The notes: a model not told the origin generated them from the sequence alone. Shown: positions 37,684-51,901, counted from the stretch's first letter. The stretch: DNA of 64,000 nucleotides from Brevibacillus sedimenti (GCF_020923495.1 NZ_CP064048.1:638501-702500); one strand, 5' to 3'. Numbers and translations are program-made.

Positions 37684-38717
37684 AGTCGTATCTGTCGCTG
37701 CGCAACAAAAAAGGCTCCTTTTCCTTCCACATTCACAAGAAGTCGCTGTTGTGCGCCGCCGTCTGCCTGCTGCTGACCGCGGCCGTCATGGTAGTCAGCC
37801 TGGGGATGGGCGAAATGAACATCTCTCCCCTCAACGTCGTAAAGGCGTTTCTGGGTATGGGAGAGGAGCAGGATGCGCTAATCGTAACGCAGTTTCGCCT
37901 CCCCCGCGTCGTCATCGGCCTGTTGGTGGGTGCCGCGCTGGGAGCAGCCGGGGCGATTCTGCAGGGAATCGTCCGCAATCCCCTGGCTGCGCCAGACATT
38001 CTCGGGGTAACGGGAGGCGCTGCGGTTGCGGCTGTCGCCTTTCTGCTCTACTTTGAATCGGTCAGCATCCAGTGGCTTCCCCCTGTCGCGTTTCTGGGAG
38101 CGACGCTGACGACATTGATCCTGTACGCGCTCGCCTGGAAAAAAGGAGTGACGCCGCTAAGGCTGGTGCTCATCGGCGTGGGCATCAAAATCGCCGCCAG
38201 CGCAGTCATTACGGTGCTGATCCTGTTCAGTCCGTTTGTCCTGCAAAACAAGGCCACCCTGTGGCTTACCGGCAGCATCTACGGCGTCGACTGGAACGAC
38301 GTGAAGATGATCGGACCGTGGGTTGTCGGCCTGATCGCGCTGGCTGCGCTGCTCGCCCGCCGTGTCAACGTCCAGCAGTTGGGCGACGAAGTGGCGACCA
38401 GCGTGGGCAGCCTGGTTCAATTCGACCGCTTTGCGCTGTTACTCATCTGTGCCGCGTTAACCGGGGCGGCTGTCTCCGTCGGCGGAGAAATCAGCTTTGT
38501 CGCCCTGCTGGCGCCGCACATCGCCAAAATGCTGGTCGGCCCCTCGTTTGGAGGCGCCCTGCCTGTATCCGCCCTGATCGGCAGCCTGATCCTGCTGATT
38601 GCCGATTTGATCGCGCGAACGGCCTTTTCCCCGATCGACATCCCTGTCGGCGTCTTTACCTCAGCGGTAGGGGCACCGTTTTTCATCTTCCTGCTCTACA
38701 AAAACCGTAACCGGTAA
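37680..38717 (+). CDS. Iron-siderophore ABC transporter permease, FecCD family (2)
   Basis: A 345-residue permease starting at ATG 37680, overlapping the previous stop. Motifs: RLPRVVIGLLVGAALGAAGAILQGIVRNPLA and GGEISFVALLAPHIAKMLVG. Second half of the membrane channel of the same importer. Confidence 0.92.
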   Translation: MKSYLSLRNKKGSFSFHIHKKSLLCAAVCLLLTAAVMVVSLGMGEMNISPLNVVKAFLGMGEEQDALIVTQFRLPRVVIGLLVGAALGAAGAILQGIVRNPLAAPDILGVTGGAAVAAVAFLLYFESVSIQWLPPVAFLGATLTTLILYALAWKKGVTPLRLVLIGVGIKIAASAVITVLILFSPFVLQNKATLWLTGSIYGVDWNDVKMIGPWVVGLIALAALLARRVNVQQLGDEVATSVGSLVQFDRFALLLICAALTGAAVSVGGEISFVALLAPHIAKMLVGPSFGGALPVSALIGSLILLIADLIARTAFSPIDIPVGVFTSAVGAPFFIFLLYKNRNR

Positions 38718-38737
38718 GCTGAAAGGAGAGAAGCAGC

Positions 38738-39562
38738 GTGCATGCCTTGGAAACCCGTCAGTTGACGTTGTCCTACGGCGAACGGAATATCATCGAAGCA
38801 CTTGATCTGCGCATCCCGCGCGGGCAGATCACGGTTTTCATCGGCAGCAACGGCAGCGGCAAATCCACCTTGCTGCGCTCGCTTGCCCGGTTGTTGAAGC
38901 CCAAGCAAGGGGCGATCCTGCTCGACGGCGAGTCGATCGCCAAGCAGTCGACCAAGGAAGTGGCCAAGCGGCTGGCGATTCTGCCCCAAGGGCCGACAGC
39001 TCCGGAAGGCTTGACCGTCCTGCAGCTCGTCAAGCAGGGGCGCTATCCGTACCAGAGTTGGCTGCAGCAGTGGTCGGAGGAAGATGAACGGATGGTGACC
39101 AAGGCGCTGGCCGCCACCCAACTGACCGAATTGGCCAACCAGCCCGTCGACTCGCTGTCAGGCGGACAGCGGCAGCGTGCCTGGATCGCGATGACCTTGG
39201 CCCAGGGGACGGAGACCATCCTGTTGGACGAACCGACCACCTACCTGGACATGGCGCACCAAATTGAGATCCTCGACCTGCTGTACGAACTGAACCGGAC
39301 GGAACAGCGCACGATCGTCATGGTACTGCACGACTTGAACCTGGCATGCCGTTACGCTCACCACATCGTCGCCGTGCACAACCGGAGCGTGTACGCCGAG
39401 GGCAGCCCGGACGCGGTCATGACAGAAGAAATGGTCCGCCACGTGTTTCAGATGGAGTGTCAGATCACACGCGATCCGCTCTACGGCACGCCGATGTGCA
39501 TCCCGTTCAGCAAAAGCCGGTTGACCACTGCAGCTGAGCCGAGACAGATGGTGCACGCATAG
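38738..39562 (+). CDS. Iron-siderophore ABC transporter ATPase, FecE family
   Basis: A 274-residue ATPase with Walker [10 protein letters not shown], signature LSGGQRQR, Walker [12 protein letters not shown] and the H-loop [17 protein letters not shown] at 38738 is the start, with gaaaggagag upstream. It completes the importer; a strong terminator follows. Confidence 0.92.
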   Translation: MHALETRQLTLSYGERNIIEALDLRIPRGQITVFIGSNGSGKSTLLRSLARLLKPKQGAILLDGESIAKQSTKEVAKRLAILPQGPTAPEGLTVLQLVKQGRYPYQSWLQQWSEEDERMVTKALAATQLTELANQPVDSLSGGQRQRAWIAMTLAQGTETILLDEPTTYLDMAHQIEILDLLYELNRTEQRTIVMVLHDLNLACRYAHHIVAVHNRSVYAEGSPDAVMTEEMVRHVFQMECQITRDPLYGTPMCIPFSKSRLTTAAEPRQMVHA

Positions 39563-39597
39563 ATGCGGCCCGATCGATCGGTACACGATAAACGAAC

Positions 39598-39637
39598 AAA
39601 AAAAGGTGCTTTCCCTCAGAGGGAAAGCACCTTTTTT
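39598..39637. terminator. Bidirectional terminator between importer and glycolytic operons
   Basis: AAGGTGCTTTCCCT pairs with AGGGAAAGCACCTT, with A/T runs on both sides. It serves the plus-strand importer and the minus-strand eno gene. Confidence 0.9.
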
Positions 39638-39655
39638 GCGTTGCCGCGAATGGGC

Positions 39656-41038
<1,383 letters not shown>

Positions 41039-42580
41039 TTACTTGGCGATCAGCGATTTCCCGGTCATTTCCGCCGGCTGCGGCAGACCCAACAGCTCCA
41101 GCATGGTCGGCGACAGGTCGGCCAAAATGCCGTCTTCCCGCAGTGTCACGCCTTCCTTCGTGACGATTACCGGCACGGGGAAGGTGCTGTGGGACGTTAC
41201 CGGCCGTCCTGCTTCATCCAGCATCAGGTCGGCATTGCCGTGGTCAGCCGTGATGATCGCTGCGCCGCCTTTGGCGAGGATGGCGTCCACCACTTTGCCG
41301 AGGCATTCGTCCACGGTTTCCACTGCCTTGATCGTCGGCTCCATTAAGCCGGAGTGACCCACCATGTCGCAATTGGCGAAGTTGAGGATGATCGCGTCGA
41401 AACGTTCCGCTTCGATCTCTTTCAGCACCGCTTCCGTCACTTCCGGCGCACTCATCTCCGGCTTCAGGTCGTAGGTGGCCACTTTGGGCGACGGAATCAG
41501 GATGCGCGTCTCGCCGGGAAACTCCTGCTCACGTCCGCCGCTGAAAAAGAAGGTGACGTGCGGGTATTTTTCCGTCTCGGCGATGCGAAGCTGCTTCAAT
41601 CCGTGCTGCGCCAGCACTTCGCCCAGCGTGTTGTCCAGGTTGGTCGGTTTGTAGGCTACATAGCCGTTCACCGTCTCGGAAAAATGCGTCAGGCAGACGA
41701 AGTGGAGGTTGCGCGGATGCCCCTCACCCCGGTCGAAGCCGCGGAAGTCGTCATTGGTGAACGCCTGCGAAATCTGAATCGCACGGTCCGGCCGGAAGTT
41801 GAAAAAGATGATCGAATCGCCGCTCTGGATGGTGGTAACCGGCTTGCCCTGCTCGTCCACGATCACCGTCGGCATCACAAACTCGTCCATGATCGACTTC
41901 TCGTACGATTCCTTGACTGCCTGAATCGGGTCGGTGTAAGCCGGTGCATCCGCGTACACCATTGCCCGGTACGCCTTTTCGATTCGCTCCCAGCGCTTGT
42001 CCCGGTCCATCGCGTAGTAGCGTCCCTGCACGGTGGCAATTTTGCCCACGCCGAGCTCGGCGATTTTGCCCTGCAGTTCCTCGATGTAGCCGACGGCGCT
42101 GTCCGGCGCCACGTCACGCCCGTCGAGAAAACCGTGGATGAAGACGCGGTCGACATTTTGCCGTTTGGCCAGCTCCAACAGTGCGTACAAATGCTCGATG
42201 TGGCTGTGCACGCCGCCGTCGGAAATCAGGCCGAACAGGTGCACCTGCTTGCCGTGTTCCTTGGCGTGGCGGAATGCGCCGATCAGCGTTTCGTTTTCGA
42301 AAAAGGCGCCTTCGCGAATCTCTTTGGAGATCCGGGTCAAATCCTGGTACACCACGCGGCCTGCCCCGATGTTCAGGTGGCCGACTTCGGAGTTGCCCAT
42401 CTGCCCTTCCGGCAGCCCGACAGCCAGTCCGCTCGCCTGCAGCGTGGCGTGGGGATACTGCTGCCAATAGCGGTCAAAGTTGGGCTTGTTGGCCTGCGCC
42501 ACTGCGTTGCCGTAGGTTTCTTCCCGCAGCGCAAAGCCGTCCAGAATGATGAGTGCGACCGGTTTGGGTCGATGTGCCAT
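41039..42580 (-). CDS. gpmI: 2,3-bisphosphoglycerate-independent phosphoglycerate mutase
   Basis: A 513-residue manganese-dependent mutase that interconverts 3- and 2-phosphoglycerate. It opens [17 protein letters not shown], has the catalytic serine motif [15 protein letters not shown], and metal ligands in [12 protein letters not shown] and [11 protein letters not shown]. It lies 13 bases after tpiA and before eno. Confidence 0.96.
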   Translation of the reverse strand: MAHRPKPVALIILDGFALREETYGNAVAQANKPNFDRYWQQYPHATLQASGLAVGLPEGQMGNSEVGHLNIGAGRVVYQDLTRISKEIREGAFFENETLIGAFRHAKEHGKQVHLFGLISDGGVHSHIEHLYALLELAKRQNVDRVFIHGFLDGRDVAPDSAVGYIEELQGKIAELGVGKIATVQGRYYAMDRDKRWERIEKAYRAMVYADAPAYTDPIQAVKESYEKSIMDEFVMPTVIVDEQGKPVTTIQSGDSIIFFNFRPDRAIQISQAFTNDDFRGFDRGEGHPRNLHFVCLTHFSETVNGYVAYKPTNLDNTLGEVLAQHGLKQLRIAETEKYPHVTFFFSGGREQEFPGETRILIPSPKVATYDLKPEMSAPEVTEAVLKEIEAERFDAIILNFANCDMVGHSGLMEPTIKAVETVDECLGKVVDAILAKGGAAIITADHGNADLMLDEAGRPVTSHSTFPVPVIVTKEGVTLREDGILADLSPTMLELLGLPQPAEMTGKSLIAK

Positions 42581-42593
42581 CTGACTTTCCTCC

Positions 42594-43361
42594 TTACGAC
42601 TGACGCTGTGCGGCGGCTTTGGACACCAACTGCAGGTAGCTGTCCGCCGTCAGGCTGGCACCGCCCACCAGCGCTCCGTCAATGTCCGGCTGCGCCATGA
42701 AACTGTCGATGTTCTCCGGCTTCACGCTGCCGCCGTACTGGATGCGCACGGTCTGGGCAGCTGCCTGGCCAAACCGATCGGCAATCGTGCCGCGGATGAT
42801 CGCGATCGTCTCGTTGGCGTCTTCCGCCGTGGACGATTTGCCCGTGCCGATCGCCCAGATCGGTTCGTAGGCGATCACTACGTCTGCCAACTGGTTGGCC
42901 TCCACGCCGGCCAGCGCCGCTTCGGTCTGACTGCGCACGACTGCGGCGGTTTCCCCCGCCTCCCGCTGCTCCAGGCTTTCGCCCACGCAGACGATTGGCT
43001 TGATGCCGTGCTTCAGGGCAGCCAGCACCTTTTTGTTGACGGTCTCGTCCGATTCGTTGAAATACTGCCGCCGTTCCGAGTGACCAATGATCACGTAGCG
43101 GACGCCGATCTCCTTGAGCATCAGCGGGCTGACCTCACCGGTAAAGGCGCCCTGCTCCTCAAAGTGAACGTTTTGCGCCCCCAGGGCGATCGAGGTGCCC
43201 TTGAGCTCCTCTGCCAGGGCAGCCAGAGCCGTAAACGGCGCGCAAATCACCTGTTCCACGCCAGCCGGAGCGCTGCCCGCTTTCGCCTCCTGGACGAAGC
43301 GGACGGCTTCGGCAATCGTTTTGTACATTTTCCAGTTTCCAGCGATAATTGGGGTTCTCAG
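42594..43361 (-). CDS. tpiA: Triosephosphate isomerase, probable CTG start
   Basis: The protein is 255 residues if it starts at CTG 43361-43359. This gives (M)[14 protein letters not shown], the universal N-terminus with the catalytic Lys in NWKM. GGAGGG lies eight bases upstream of that CTG and directly follows the pgk stop. The first ATG (43328) would remove the active-site Lys. Other catalytic parts are intact: [11 protein letters not shown] (His) and [14 protein letters not shown] (Glu). It interconverts dihydroxyacetone phosphate and glyceraldehyde 3-phosphate. Confidence 0.93.
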   Translation of the reverse strand: MRTPIIAGNWKMYKTIAEAVRFVQEAKAGSAPAGVEQVICAPFTALAALAEELKGTSIALGAQNVHFEEQGAFTGEVSPLMLKEIGVRYVIIGHSERRQYFNESDETVNKKVLAALKHGIKPIVCVGESLEQREAGETAAVVRSQTEAALAGVEANQLADVVIAYEPIWAIGTGKSSTAEDANETIAIIRGTIADRFGQAAAQTVRIQYGGSVKPENIDSFMAQPDIDGALVGGASLTADSYLQLVSKAAAQRQS

Positions 43362-43375
43362 AGGAATCGCCCTCC

Positions 43376-44560
43376 CTATTCGTTGTCCTCGAGCACGGCC
43401 ACGCCGGGCAGTTCCTTGCCTTCCATGAATTCCAGGGAAGCACCGCCGCCGGTGGAAATGTGCGTCATTTTTTCCGCCACGCCTGCTTTCTCCACGGCTG
43501 CCACGGAGTCGCCGCCGCCGATGATCGTCGTGCCGGAGCAGTCGGCCATCGCCTGAGCTACGCCAATCGTCCCGTGGGCGAAGGCGTCCATCTCAAACAC
43601 GCCCATTGGCCCGTTCCACACAACCGTACGGGAATCGACGATCACGCTGCGGTAGCGTTCCACCGTTTTCGGGCCGATATCGAGCGCCATCCATCCGTCC
43701 GGAATCGCGTCGACGGAGACGGTCTGTTTCTGTGCGTCAGGCGCGAAGCGGTCCGCCACCACTACATCCACCGGCATCAGCAGTTGGACGCCGCGCTCCT
43801 CGGCCTGTGCCATCAGCGAACGGGCCAGATCCAGCTTGTCGTCCTCGCAGAGGGAGGCGCCGATGCCGTACCCTTTTGCCTTGAGGAAGGTGTTGGCCAT
43901 GCCGCCGCCGATGATCAGATGATCCACCTTGGTCAACAGGTTTTCGATTACGGCAATTTTATCTTTAACCTTTGCGCCGCCGACAATGGCCGTAAACGGA
44001 CGCTCCGGACGGGTCAGGGCGCCGCCCAGGAAGCGGATTTCCTTTTCCATCAACAGGCCCGCTACTGCCGGGATGTACTGGGCGATGCCCGCCGTGGACG
44101 CATGGGCGCGGTGTGCCGCCCCAAACGCGTCGTTGACGAACACATCGGCCAGCTGCGCAAAGCGTTGTGCCAGTTCAGGATCGTTCTTTTCCTCACCTGC
44201 ATGGAAACGCACGTTTTCCAGAAGGATCACGTCGCCGTTTTGCATGTTGGCGACGGCTGCTTCCACGTCGGGACCGACAGAGTCATCCAGCTTCTGTACC
44301 TCTTTGCCGAGCAGTGCTGAAAGATGGGCAGCAACAGGCGTGAGGCGCATTTCTTCGACCACCTGCCCTTTCGGACGGCCAAAATGGCTGGCGAGAATCA
44401 CCTTGGCGCCTGCATCCAGCAAGAAACGAATCGTCGGCAGGGCGGCACGGATGCGCGTGTCGTCGGTAATCACGCCGTCCTGCATCGGTACGTTGAAGTC
44501 GACGCGGCAGAAAACGCGCTTACCTGCCAGGTTCACATCACGGATAGACTTCTTGTTCAT
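43376..44560 (-). CDS. pgk: Phosphoglycerate kinase
   Basis: A 394-residue kinase that makes ATP from 1,3-bisphosphoglycerate. Motifs: [42 protein letters not shown] and [16 protein letters not shown] at 44560 follows ggggaggatc. A terminator-like hairpin separates it from gapA upstream, so its level may be set partly by read-through. Confidence 0.96.
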   Translation of the reverse strand: MNKKSIRDVNLAGKRVFCRVDFNVPMQDGVITDDTRIRAALPTIRFLLDAGAKVILASHFGRPKGQVVEEMRLTPVAAHLSALLGKEVQKLDDSVGPDVEAAVANMQNGDVILLENVRFHAGEEKNDPELAQRFAQLADVFVNDAFGAAHRAHASTAGIAQYIPAVAGLLMEKEIRFLGGALTRPERPFTAIVGGAKVKDKIAVIENLLTKVDHLIIGGGMANTFLKAKGYGIGASLCEDDKLDLARSLMAQAEERGVQLLMPVDVVVADRFAPDAQKQTVSVDAIPDGWMALDIGPKTVERYRSVIVDSRTVVWNGPMGVFEMDAFAHGTIGVAQAMADCSGTTIIGGGDSVAAVEKAGVAEKMTHISTGGGASLEFMEGKELPGVAVLEDNE

Positions 44561-44608
44561 GAACGATCCTCCCCACAACTATGGCTTATGTTCGGAAAAT
44601 AGCGTATG

Positions 44609-44639
44609 GGAAAAAGGGAGAGGACGCTCTCCCTTTTTT
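44609..44639 (-). terminator. Hairpin between gapA and pgk
   Basis: GGGAGAG-loop-CTCTCCC with T-runs on both strands. It may reduce read-through from gapA to the downstream glycolytic genes. Confidence 0.65.
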
Positions 44640-44661
44640 CACAACAGTTCTATTTTACTTT

Positions 44662-47053
<2,392 letters not shown>

Positions 47054-47074
47054 TTCCTCGTCCCTCCAATGCAG

Positions 47075-48094
47075 TCATTCGGACAAAATGGCACGCGCCG
47101 CCCCTTCGTCCGTGATGAGTACATTTTGGCACGACTGCTTGGAAAAGGAAAGAATCGCTTTCGCCTTGCTCTTGCCGCCCGCGATGGAAAGTACCGCCTC
47201 CGCCTTTTTGACGTCCTCGAGCTGAAGGCCGATCGTCGGCATGCGGTGAACCGTCTCGCCCGCCTCGTTAAAGTAGTAGCCAAACGCTTCCGACACGGCT
47301 CCGGCCTGCTCCAGCTCGCGCAGCTCCGCTTCGGAGTAACTGCGCCGTCTCGCCATCGTCAGGGCGTCGCCGATGCCGTGCAGGACGATCCGGGTGTGCT
47401 TCAGCAGGGCCAGAACCTCTTTGATCTGCGGTTCCCGCAAGAGGCTTTGCAGCGCTTCCGGATGCAGCCGATCCGGCACGTGCAGCAGGCGGTATGTTCC
47501 ACCGGTCTTGGCAGCCATCGCCGATGCCAGCGTATTGGCCTGCAGTTCCACCCGCTCACCCAGTCCGCCGCGGGCCGGGACAAACTGGACGCCTTTAAAC
47601 GCAGGTGACGGTGTCAGATGCTGGGCCACACTGGCGATCGACGTCCCGCCGGTGACAGCGACGATGTCTCCTTCCCGCACGTACTGCTTCAGCACGCGCG
47701 CTCCGACGCGTCCCAGCTCCTGTTTGACCCAGGGGGAATGGTCGGCGTCTCCCTGGACGACGATCACTTTGGCGATGCCCAGCACTCGCTGCAGCCGTTC
47801 TGCCAGCTCGGTCAGGCCGAACAGTTCGCCAACCAGCGGTTCCAGTTCATCCAGCACACGCTGACCCTCTTCGCTCAAGCTCATCCCGGCTGCCGTCACG
47901 TGAAGCAGCCCGGTTTCCTTCAGCAGGTCCACCTCGGCCCGCAGGATGCGCTCCGTGCTGTGAAGCTCCTGGGCCAGAGCCCGCCGGCCAATTGGCTGCA
48001 GGTGATGCACCGAGCGAAGCAGCATGTACCGCTGCCGCATTACATCAACCAGGTCGGGCAGCAGTTTTTGTTGCATCTCGATGAAACGCCGCAT
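47075..48094 (-). CDS. cggR: Central glycolytic genes regulator CggR
   Basis: A 339-residue SorC/DeoR-type repressor. ATG at 48094 gives MRRFIEMQQKLLPDLVDVMR, the family start. The helix-turn-helix reads PIGRRALAQELHSTERILRAEVDLLKETGLL; the effector domain follows with VVAVTGGTSIASV-like IVAVTGGTSIASVAQHL. CggR represses the operon and is relieved by fructose-1,6-bisphosphate. Matching operator repeats lie just upstream. Confidence 0.93.
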   Translation of the reverse strand: MRRFIEMQQKLLPDLVDVMRQRYMLLRSVHHLQPIGRRALAQELHSTERILRAEVDLLKETGLLHVTAAGMSLSEEGQRVLDELEPLVGELFGLTELAERLQRVLGIAKVIVVQGDADHSPWVKQELGRVGARVLKQYVREGDIVAVTGGTSIASVAQHLTPSPAFKGVQFVPARGGLGERVELQANTLASAMAAKTGGTYRLLHVPDRLHPEALQSLLREPQIKEVLALLKHTRIVLHGIGDALTMARRRSYSEAELRELEQAGAVSEAFGYYFNEAGETVHRMPTIGLQLEDVKKAEAVLSIAGGKSKAKAILSFSKQSCQNVLITDEGAARAILSE

Positions 48095-48126
48095 CTGCCT
48101 TCTTCCTCGTCTGCTTGGTTTTGTTC

Positions 48127-48165
48127 CGGGACGTAATTTGTCCCGCTGTAACATTTTTTGTCCCG
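48127..48165 (-). promoter_or_regulatory. CggR operator
   Basis: On the minus strand two direct repeats, CGGGACAAAAAATGTTAC and CGGGACAAATTACGTCCCG, stand in tandem. They match the CggR operator pattern CGGGAC-N6-TGTCC and lie 33 bases before the cggR start, so the operon is probably autoregulated. Confidence 0.88.
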
Positions 48166-48266
48166 GTTGGAGCAAAAAAATAATCTCACTTCTCTTTGAA
48201 TGTAACACACCTGTAAAAAACATGCAAGGTCCCTCAGCCCATCAGAGCCAAGGGACGTGTTGCCGG

Positions 48267-48536
48267 TTACTGCAGGCGGCGAACCAGCTCCGCTCGCAGT
48301 TCTTCCCAGCTGACTACGCTGGTGACGGAGCGAAATGCCTCCTGTCCGTCAATCTCCACGACGGGGATGACCAGCATGTACTTTTCGTGCAGCGCATCAT
48401 CCTCCTCGATGTCGACCACGGTCAGGCGCAACGGAAACTCCATCTCCAGAAGGCGGATTGACTGCTCCACCTGCTCGCACAGATGACAGTTTTTCCGCCC
48501 GTACAGCACGATCTCAAACGGTTTGCCTGCTTGCAT
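48267..48536 (-). CDS. Glutaredoxin-like protein
   Basis: An 89-residue thioredoxin-fold protein of the DUF836/glutaredoxin type, with redox motif CHLC (YGRKNCHLCEQVEQ) near residues 17-20 and the cis-Pro strand LVIPVVEIDGQEAF. It is probably a small thiol-disulphide carrier. It lies 3 bases after rpoN on the same strand. Confidence 0.85.
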   Translation of the reverse strand: MQAGKPFEIVLYGRKNCHLCEQVEQSIRLLEMEFPLRLTVVDIEEDDALHEKYMLVIPVVEIDGQEAFRSVTSVVSWEELRAELVRRLQ

Positions 48537-48539
48537 CTC

Positions 48540-49916
48540 TCAAAACCTCTTTCGCTTCGCTGACGAGGGGATCATCATCTCTTCCCGATATTTGGCCACG
48601 GTCCGGCGGGAAATCTCGATGCCTTCCTGCAGCAGCATCTCAGACAGCTTCTGGTCCGACAGCGGCTGTTTCCGGTCCTCCTGTTCTATCAGCGCCTTGA
48701 TCCGGCGCTTGACACTCTCCGACGAGGCTGCCTGGCCGCTGGACGTCGACAGTGCCGACGTAAAAAAGTACTTCAGTTCGAAAATTCCGCGCGGCGTCTG
48801 CACGTATTTGTTGCTGGTCGCGCGGCTGATGGTCGACTCGTGCAGATTGACCCGCTCGGCAATCTCTTTTTGCGTCATCGGCTTCAGGTAGTGTATACCG
48901 CGCTCGAAAAAGTCCCGCTGCATCTCGACGATCGCCTGGGTGACGCGCATCAGGGTCAACCGCCGCTGCTCCAGGCTTTTCGCCAGCCACATGGCGGCAT
49001 TCAGCTTTTCGTGAATAAACTGCCGGGCGTCATCCTGGCTCTTCTGCTGGCGCAGCATTTTCTCGTAAAAGCTGTTGATTTTGATCCGCGGCGTCGCCAC
49101 GTCGTTGACCAGCACCACGTAGTCGTCGCCCACCTTTTCCACAGCCACGTCAGGGATGACGTAGCGCGTCTCGGCGCGGGAAAAGGCGGAACCCGGACGA
49201 GGGTTGAGCGTGCGCAGCAGATCAGCCATTGCCTGCACATCCCGCACCGTACAGCCGATCTTCTCGGCAATCCGCTGATAGCGGCAGTCGGCCAGATCGT
49301 GCAGATACAGACTTACCACCTGCACGATGTTGTCGTCGTCCAAGCCCAAGTGGCGGAGCTGCAGCAGCAAACATTCTTCCAGACTGCGGGCCGCCACCCC
49401 GGCTGGGTCAAAGTGCTGCAGGACGGCCAGCACGTCTTCAATCTCGTGCAACGCCACCCCCAGGCGCTCCGCCGCTTCCTCCAGCGGGACTTCCAGATAG
49501 CCCTTTTCGTCCAGATTGCCGATCAAAAACAAGGCAATCTTCCGCTGCAGCGGTGTAAAACCCTTGACGTAGCCAAGCTGCCGTTCCAAATGTTCGTACA
49601 GCGTCACCGTGTCGTGATGCACGAAGTCGAGCGGATTGTAAGTGCTTTCATTTTTCCCCACGGAATATTCACCCGTGGCCCGATTTCCCACGAGCTCCTT
49701 CCAGTCGATTTCCGGAGCCGGACGCTCCTTTTTTACAGGTGCCGCGTCCACCGCCTCTTCCTGCAACTCGATTACGGGATTTTCGTTTGCCTGTTCCTGC
49801 AGATAGGAGAGCAGATCGACAGCCGAATACTGTAAAATGGTGATCGCCTGTCTCAACTCCGGCGTCATCACCAGCTTCAGCGTCTGCTCCTGATAAAGAC
49901 CCAGTCCCATGTTCAT
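48540..49916 (-). CDS. rpoN: RNA polymerase sigma-54 factor
   Basis: A 458-residue sigma-54 (SigL). Region I is Gln/Leu-rich (YQEQTLKLVMTPELRQAITILQYSAVDLLSYLQEQANENP), a core-binding domain follows, then the helix-turn-helix QKEIAERVNLHESTISRATSNKY and the C-terminal RpoN box ISRRTVAKYREEM. It needs an AAA+ activator; none is in the window. Located just upstream of the glycolytic regulator, as in other Bacillales. Confidence 0.95.
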   Translation of the reverse strand: MNMGLGLYQEQTLKLVMTPELRQAITILQYSAVDLLSYLQEQANENPVIELQEEAVDAAPVKKERPAPEIDWKELVGNRATGEYSVGKNESTYNPLDFVHHDTVTLYEHLERQLGYVKGFTPLQRKIALFLIGNLDEKGYLEVPLEEAAERLGVALHEIEDVLAVLQHFDPAGVAARSLEECLLLQLRHLGLDDDNIVQVVSLYLHDLADCRYQRIAEKIGCTVRDVQAMADLLRTLNPRPGSAFSRAETRYVIPDVAVEKVGDDYVVLVNDVATPRIKINSFYEKMLRQQKSQDDARQFIHEKLNAAMWLAKSLEQRRLTLMRVTQAIVEMQRDFFERGIHYLKPMTQKEIAERVNLHESTISRATSNKYVQTPRGIFELKYFFTSALSTSSGQAASSESVKRRIKALIEQEDRKQPLSDQKLSEMLLQEGIEISRRTVAKYREEMMIPSSAKRKRF

Positions 49917-50148
49917 CGAGTTCGCCCCCCTTCTCTATTATGCAGCAGATTTCGGCACTTCTGTCTTTTCTCATTATATTCGCTCAATCATGCAATTTTC
50001 CTGCCAATATTTGATTTTCAATATGTCTGCTCGCCCAATCAACCGACATTGACCGCTGCGCGTACTGTTGGCAAACACGAAGACTCAGCAGCAGCGGTGT
50101 GACTGCCTCTGCCCCAAAAAGTTTTTTGTGATTTTCCAGTTTTTGCAT

Positions 50149-50177
50149 TTGCATATCCCTAAAATATGTTCTATAAT
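50149..50177 (+). promoter_or_regulatory. Promoter of tRNA-Arg
   Basis: TTGCAT (50149-50154) and TATAAT (50172-50177) with a 17-base spacer, 12 bases before the tRNA. The rest of the gap back to rpoN (49917-50148) shows nothing else I can support. Confidence 0.75.
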
Positions 50178-50189
50178 AAAGATCGTCAC

Positions 50190-50267
50190 GCGCCCGTAGC
50201 TCAGTGGATAGAGCGGCGGTCTCCGGAACCGCGTCTTGCGTAGGTTCGACTCCTACCGGGCGCACCA
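50190..50267 (+). tRNA. tRNA-Arg (CCG)
   Basis: 78 bases with CCA encoded. The anticodon arm GCGGT-CTCCGGA-ACCGC carries CCG; the T-arm GTAGG-TTCGACT-CCTAC and acceptor GCGCCCG/CGGGCGC pair fully. Confidence 0.95.
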
Positions 50268-50286
50268 TACGTGGCAATCAGCTATA

Positions 50287-50323
50287 AACGCGATTCTCTG
50301 CCAGGCAGAGGGTCGCGTTTTTT
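50287..50323 (+). terminator. Terminator of tRNA-Arg
   Basis: ACGCGA-inner stem-TCGCGT followed by TTTTTTA. Confidence 0.75.
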
Positions 50324-50329
50324 ACGTGT

Positions 50330-50446
50330 ACATGCCCCCCTGCCCGCGTCGCGTTTTGCAGCGGACGCTACCAACTTCTTTGCTGGTCGTCAAGAAAGCG
50401 AACGGGTCCTATCACCCATGCACCACTCACTTTGTCTACACGCTGA
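50330..50446. repeat. Truncated copy of the terminator-inserted repeat
   Basis: cccctgcccgcgtcgcgttt, the trailing part of the unit and the end ctttgtctacacgctga match the right third of the 354-base unit, with more divergence. It abuts the hairpin AGCGC...GCGCT at 50447-50481. The left part and a second hairpin copy are missing. Confidence 0.7.
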
Positions 50447-50481
50447 AGCGCCCTGGAGAGCATTCTCCAGAGCGCTTTTTT
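50447..50481. terminator. Terminator bordering the truncated repeat
   Basis: AGCGC-CCTGGAGA-loop-TCTCCAG-AGCGCT followed by TTTTTTT on the plus strand. Confidence 0.65.
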
Positions 50482-50552
50482 TACTGCGGGTCCTGTTTGT
50501 TCAGCTTGCGGTCCCGTTCCGGCTGATGCGATCGACCGGACTCATCCGCGCG

Positions 50553-51754
50553 TTACTGCGCTTCACCCACGTATACTTTCTGGCCGTTTTCGTATTTGTA
50601 CACGTAGACGGACGCATACTCGTTGTCGCCTTTGTCGTCAAATCCGACTTTGACGAACTGGCCTTGGAAGTCCTTGATCTTGTGCACGTGCTCCAGCACT
50701 TGCTCGCGGGTCGGTTTTTGACCGTTGTTGGCTTTGATCGCTTCTTCCAGACCGTGCAGCAGGACGTTCATCGAGTCGTAACCAAAGGACGTGAAGATCC
50801 CGACTTTGTTGCCAGTAGCCTGTTCAAATTCGGAAATCCATTTCTTGCCTTCCTCGGTCGCCCCGATGTCGCCAACGACGGACGTGAACACGACGTTGTT
50901 GGCATTGTCGGCGCCTGCGATTTTCACCAGATCAGCGGAGTCGTAGCCGTCGCCGCCCATCACGATGCCTTTGAAGCCTTTTTCACGAAGCTGCTTGATG
51001 AGCACGCCGGCGTCGGAGTAGTAGCCGCCGAAGTAGATCATCTCCGGTTTGGCGGCGATGATTTGGTTGATCACGGCGCTGTAGTCCTTTTCGCCGGCGG
51101 TAATGCCTTCATAGCCGACCACCTGGACGCCGTCCTTTTCAAATTGCTTTTTCACCTCGTCTGCCAGTCCCTGACCGTACGCCTGCTTGTCGTGCACGAT
51201 GTAGGCCGACTTGACGCCCAACTGGTTCTTGGCGTAGATAGCCGCCTTGGAGCCCTGCATGTCGTCGCGCGCGCAGATGCGGTGCACCACTTGTTTGCCT
51301 TCTTCCGTCAGGTTGGCCCCGGTCGAGGACGGCGAAACCATGACCAGTTTTTCCTGTTCGTACTGGGCGGATGCCGTAATCGACGCACCGGTGGTCACGT
51401 GGCCGACGACGCCGATGACATCCGGATTGGAGATGAGCATCTGCGCAACCGCCACGCCCTGTTTCGGGTCGGCCTGGTCGTCCTGGGCGAGCAGTTGAAC
51501 GTCAAAGCCCAGTTTTTTGAAATCTTCCTGTCTTTGTTTCAGGGCGTATTCGGCCCCGCCTTGGCGGTGCTGCCGTAATCGGAGTACTGACCGGACAGCG
51601 GGCCGACCGAAGCGATCACCAGTTTTTGAAGCGAACCCGAGTTGGAGCCGGAATTGCTGCCGCTGTCGCTAGACTGCTGTTGTCCGCAGCCGGCCAGAGC
51701 GGTGCCCAGCGCCAAAACCGTTGCAAGAAACGCAAATGATTTCTGTTTTTTCAT
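50553..51754 (-). pseudogene. Branched-chain amino-acid ABC transporter binding lipoprotein (LivJ-like), frameshifted
   Basis: The first frame starts at 51754 with a lipoprotein signal (LATVLALGTALAGCGQQ), a Ser/Gly linker and LVIASVGPLSGQYSDYGSTAK. Near base 51565 it leaves the family pattern; one missing base would continue as GAEYALKQRQEDFKKLGFDV and into the second frame (GVAVAQMLISNPDVIGVVGHVTTGAS to the stop at 50553). Apart from that base the protein is a full-length periplasmic-binding type I protein. It is either a pseudogene or a sequence error. No permease or ATPase genes adjoin it. Confidence 0.8.
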
Positions 51755-51901
51755 CGCGAGAAATCCCCCTTTACTTTACCAGCAAACCAATTGATGAAAT
51801 AAAACCACTTGCTCATATTTTAAAATAAATACGAAAATTTGCAACAGATAAAATAGATGCAAGATATAGGCAATACCTATAGGAGCGATTCCAAGATGAT
51901 G

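Noticed and set aside
49984..50277. A 97-codon minus-strand frame upstream of rpoN
   Set aside because: It overlaps the tRNA-Arg gene and its promoter, and its N-terminus is the translated tRNA complement.
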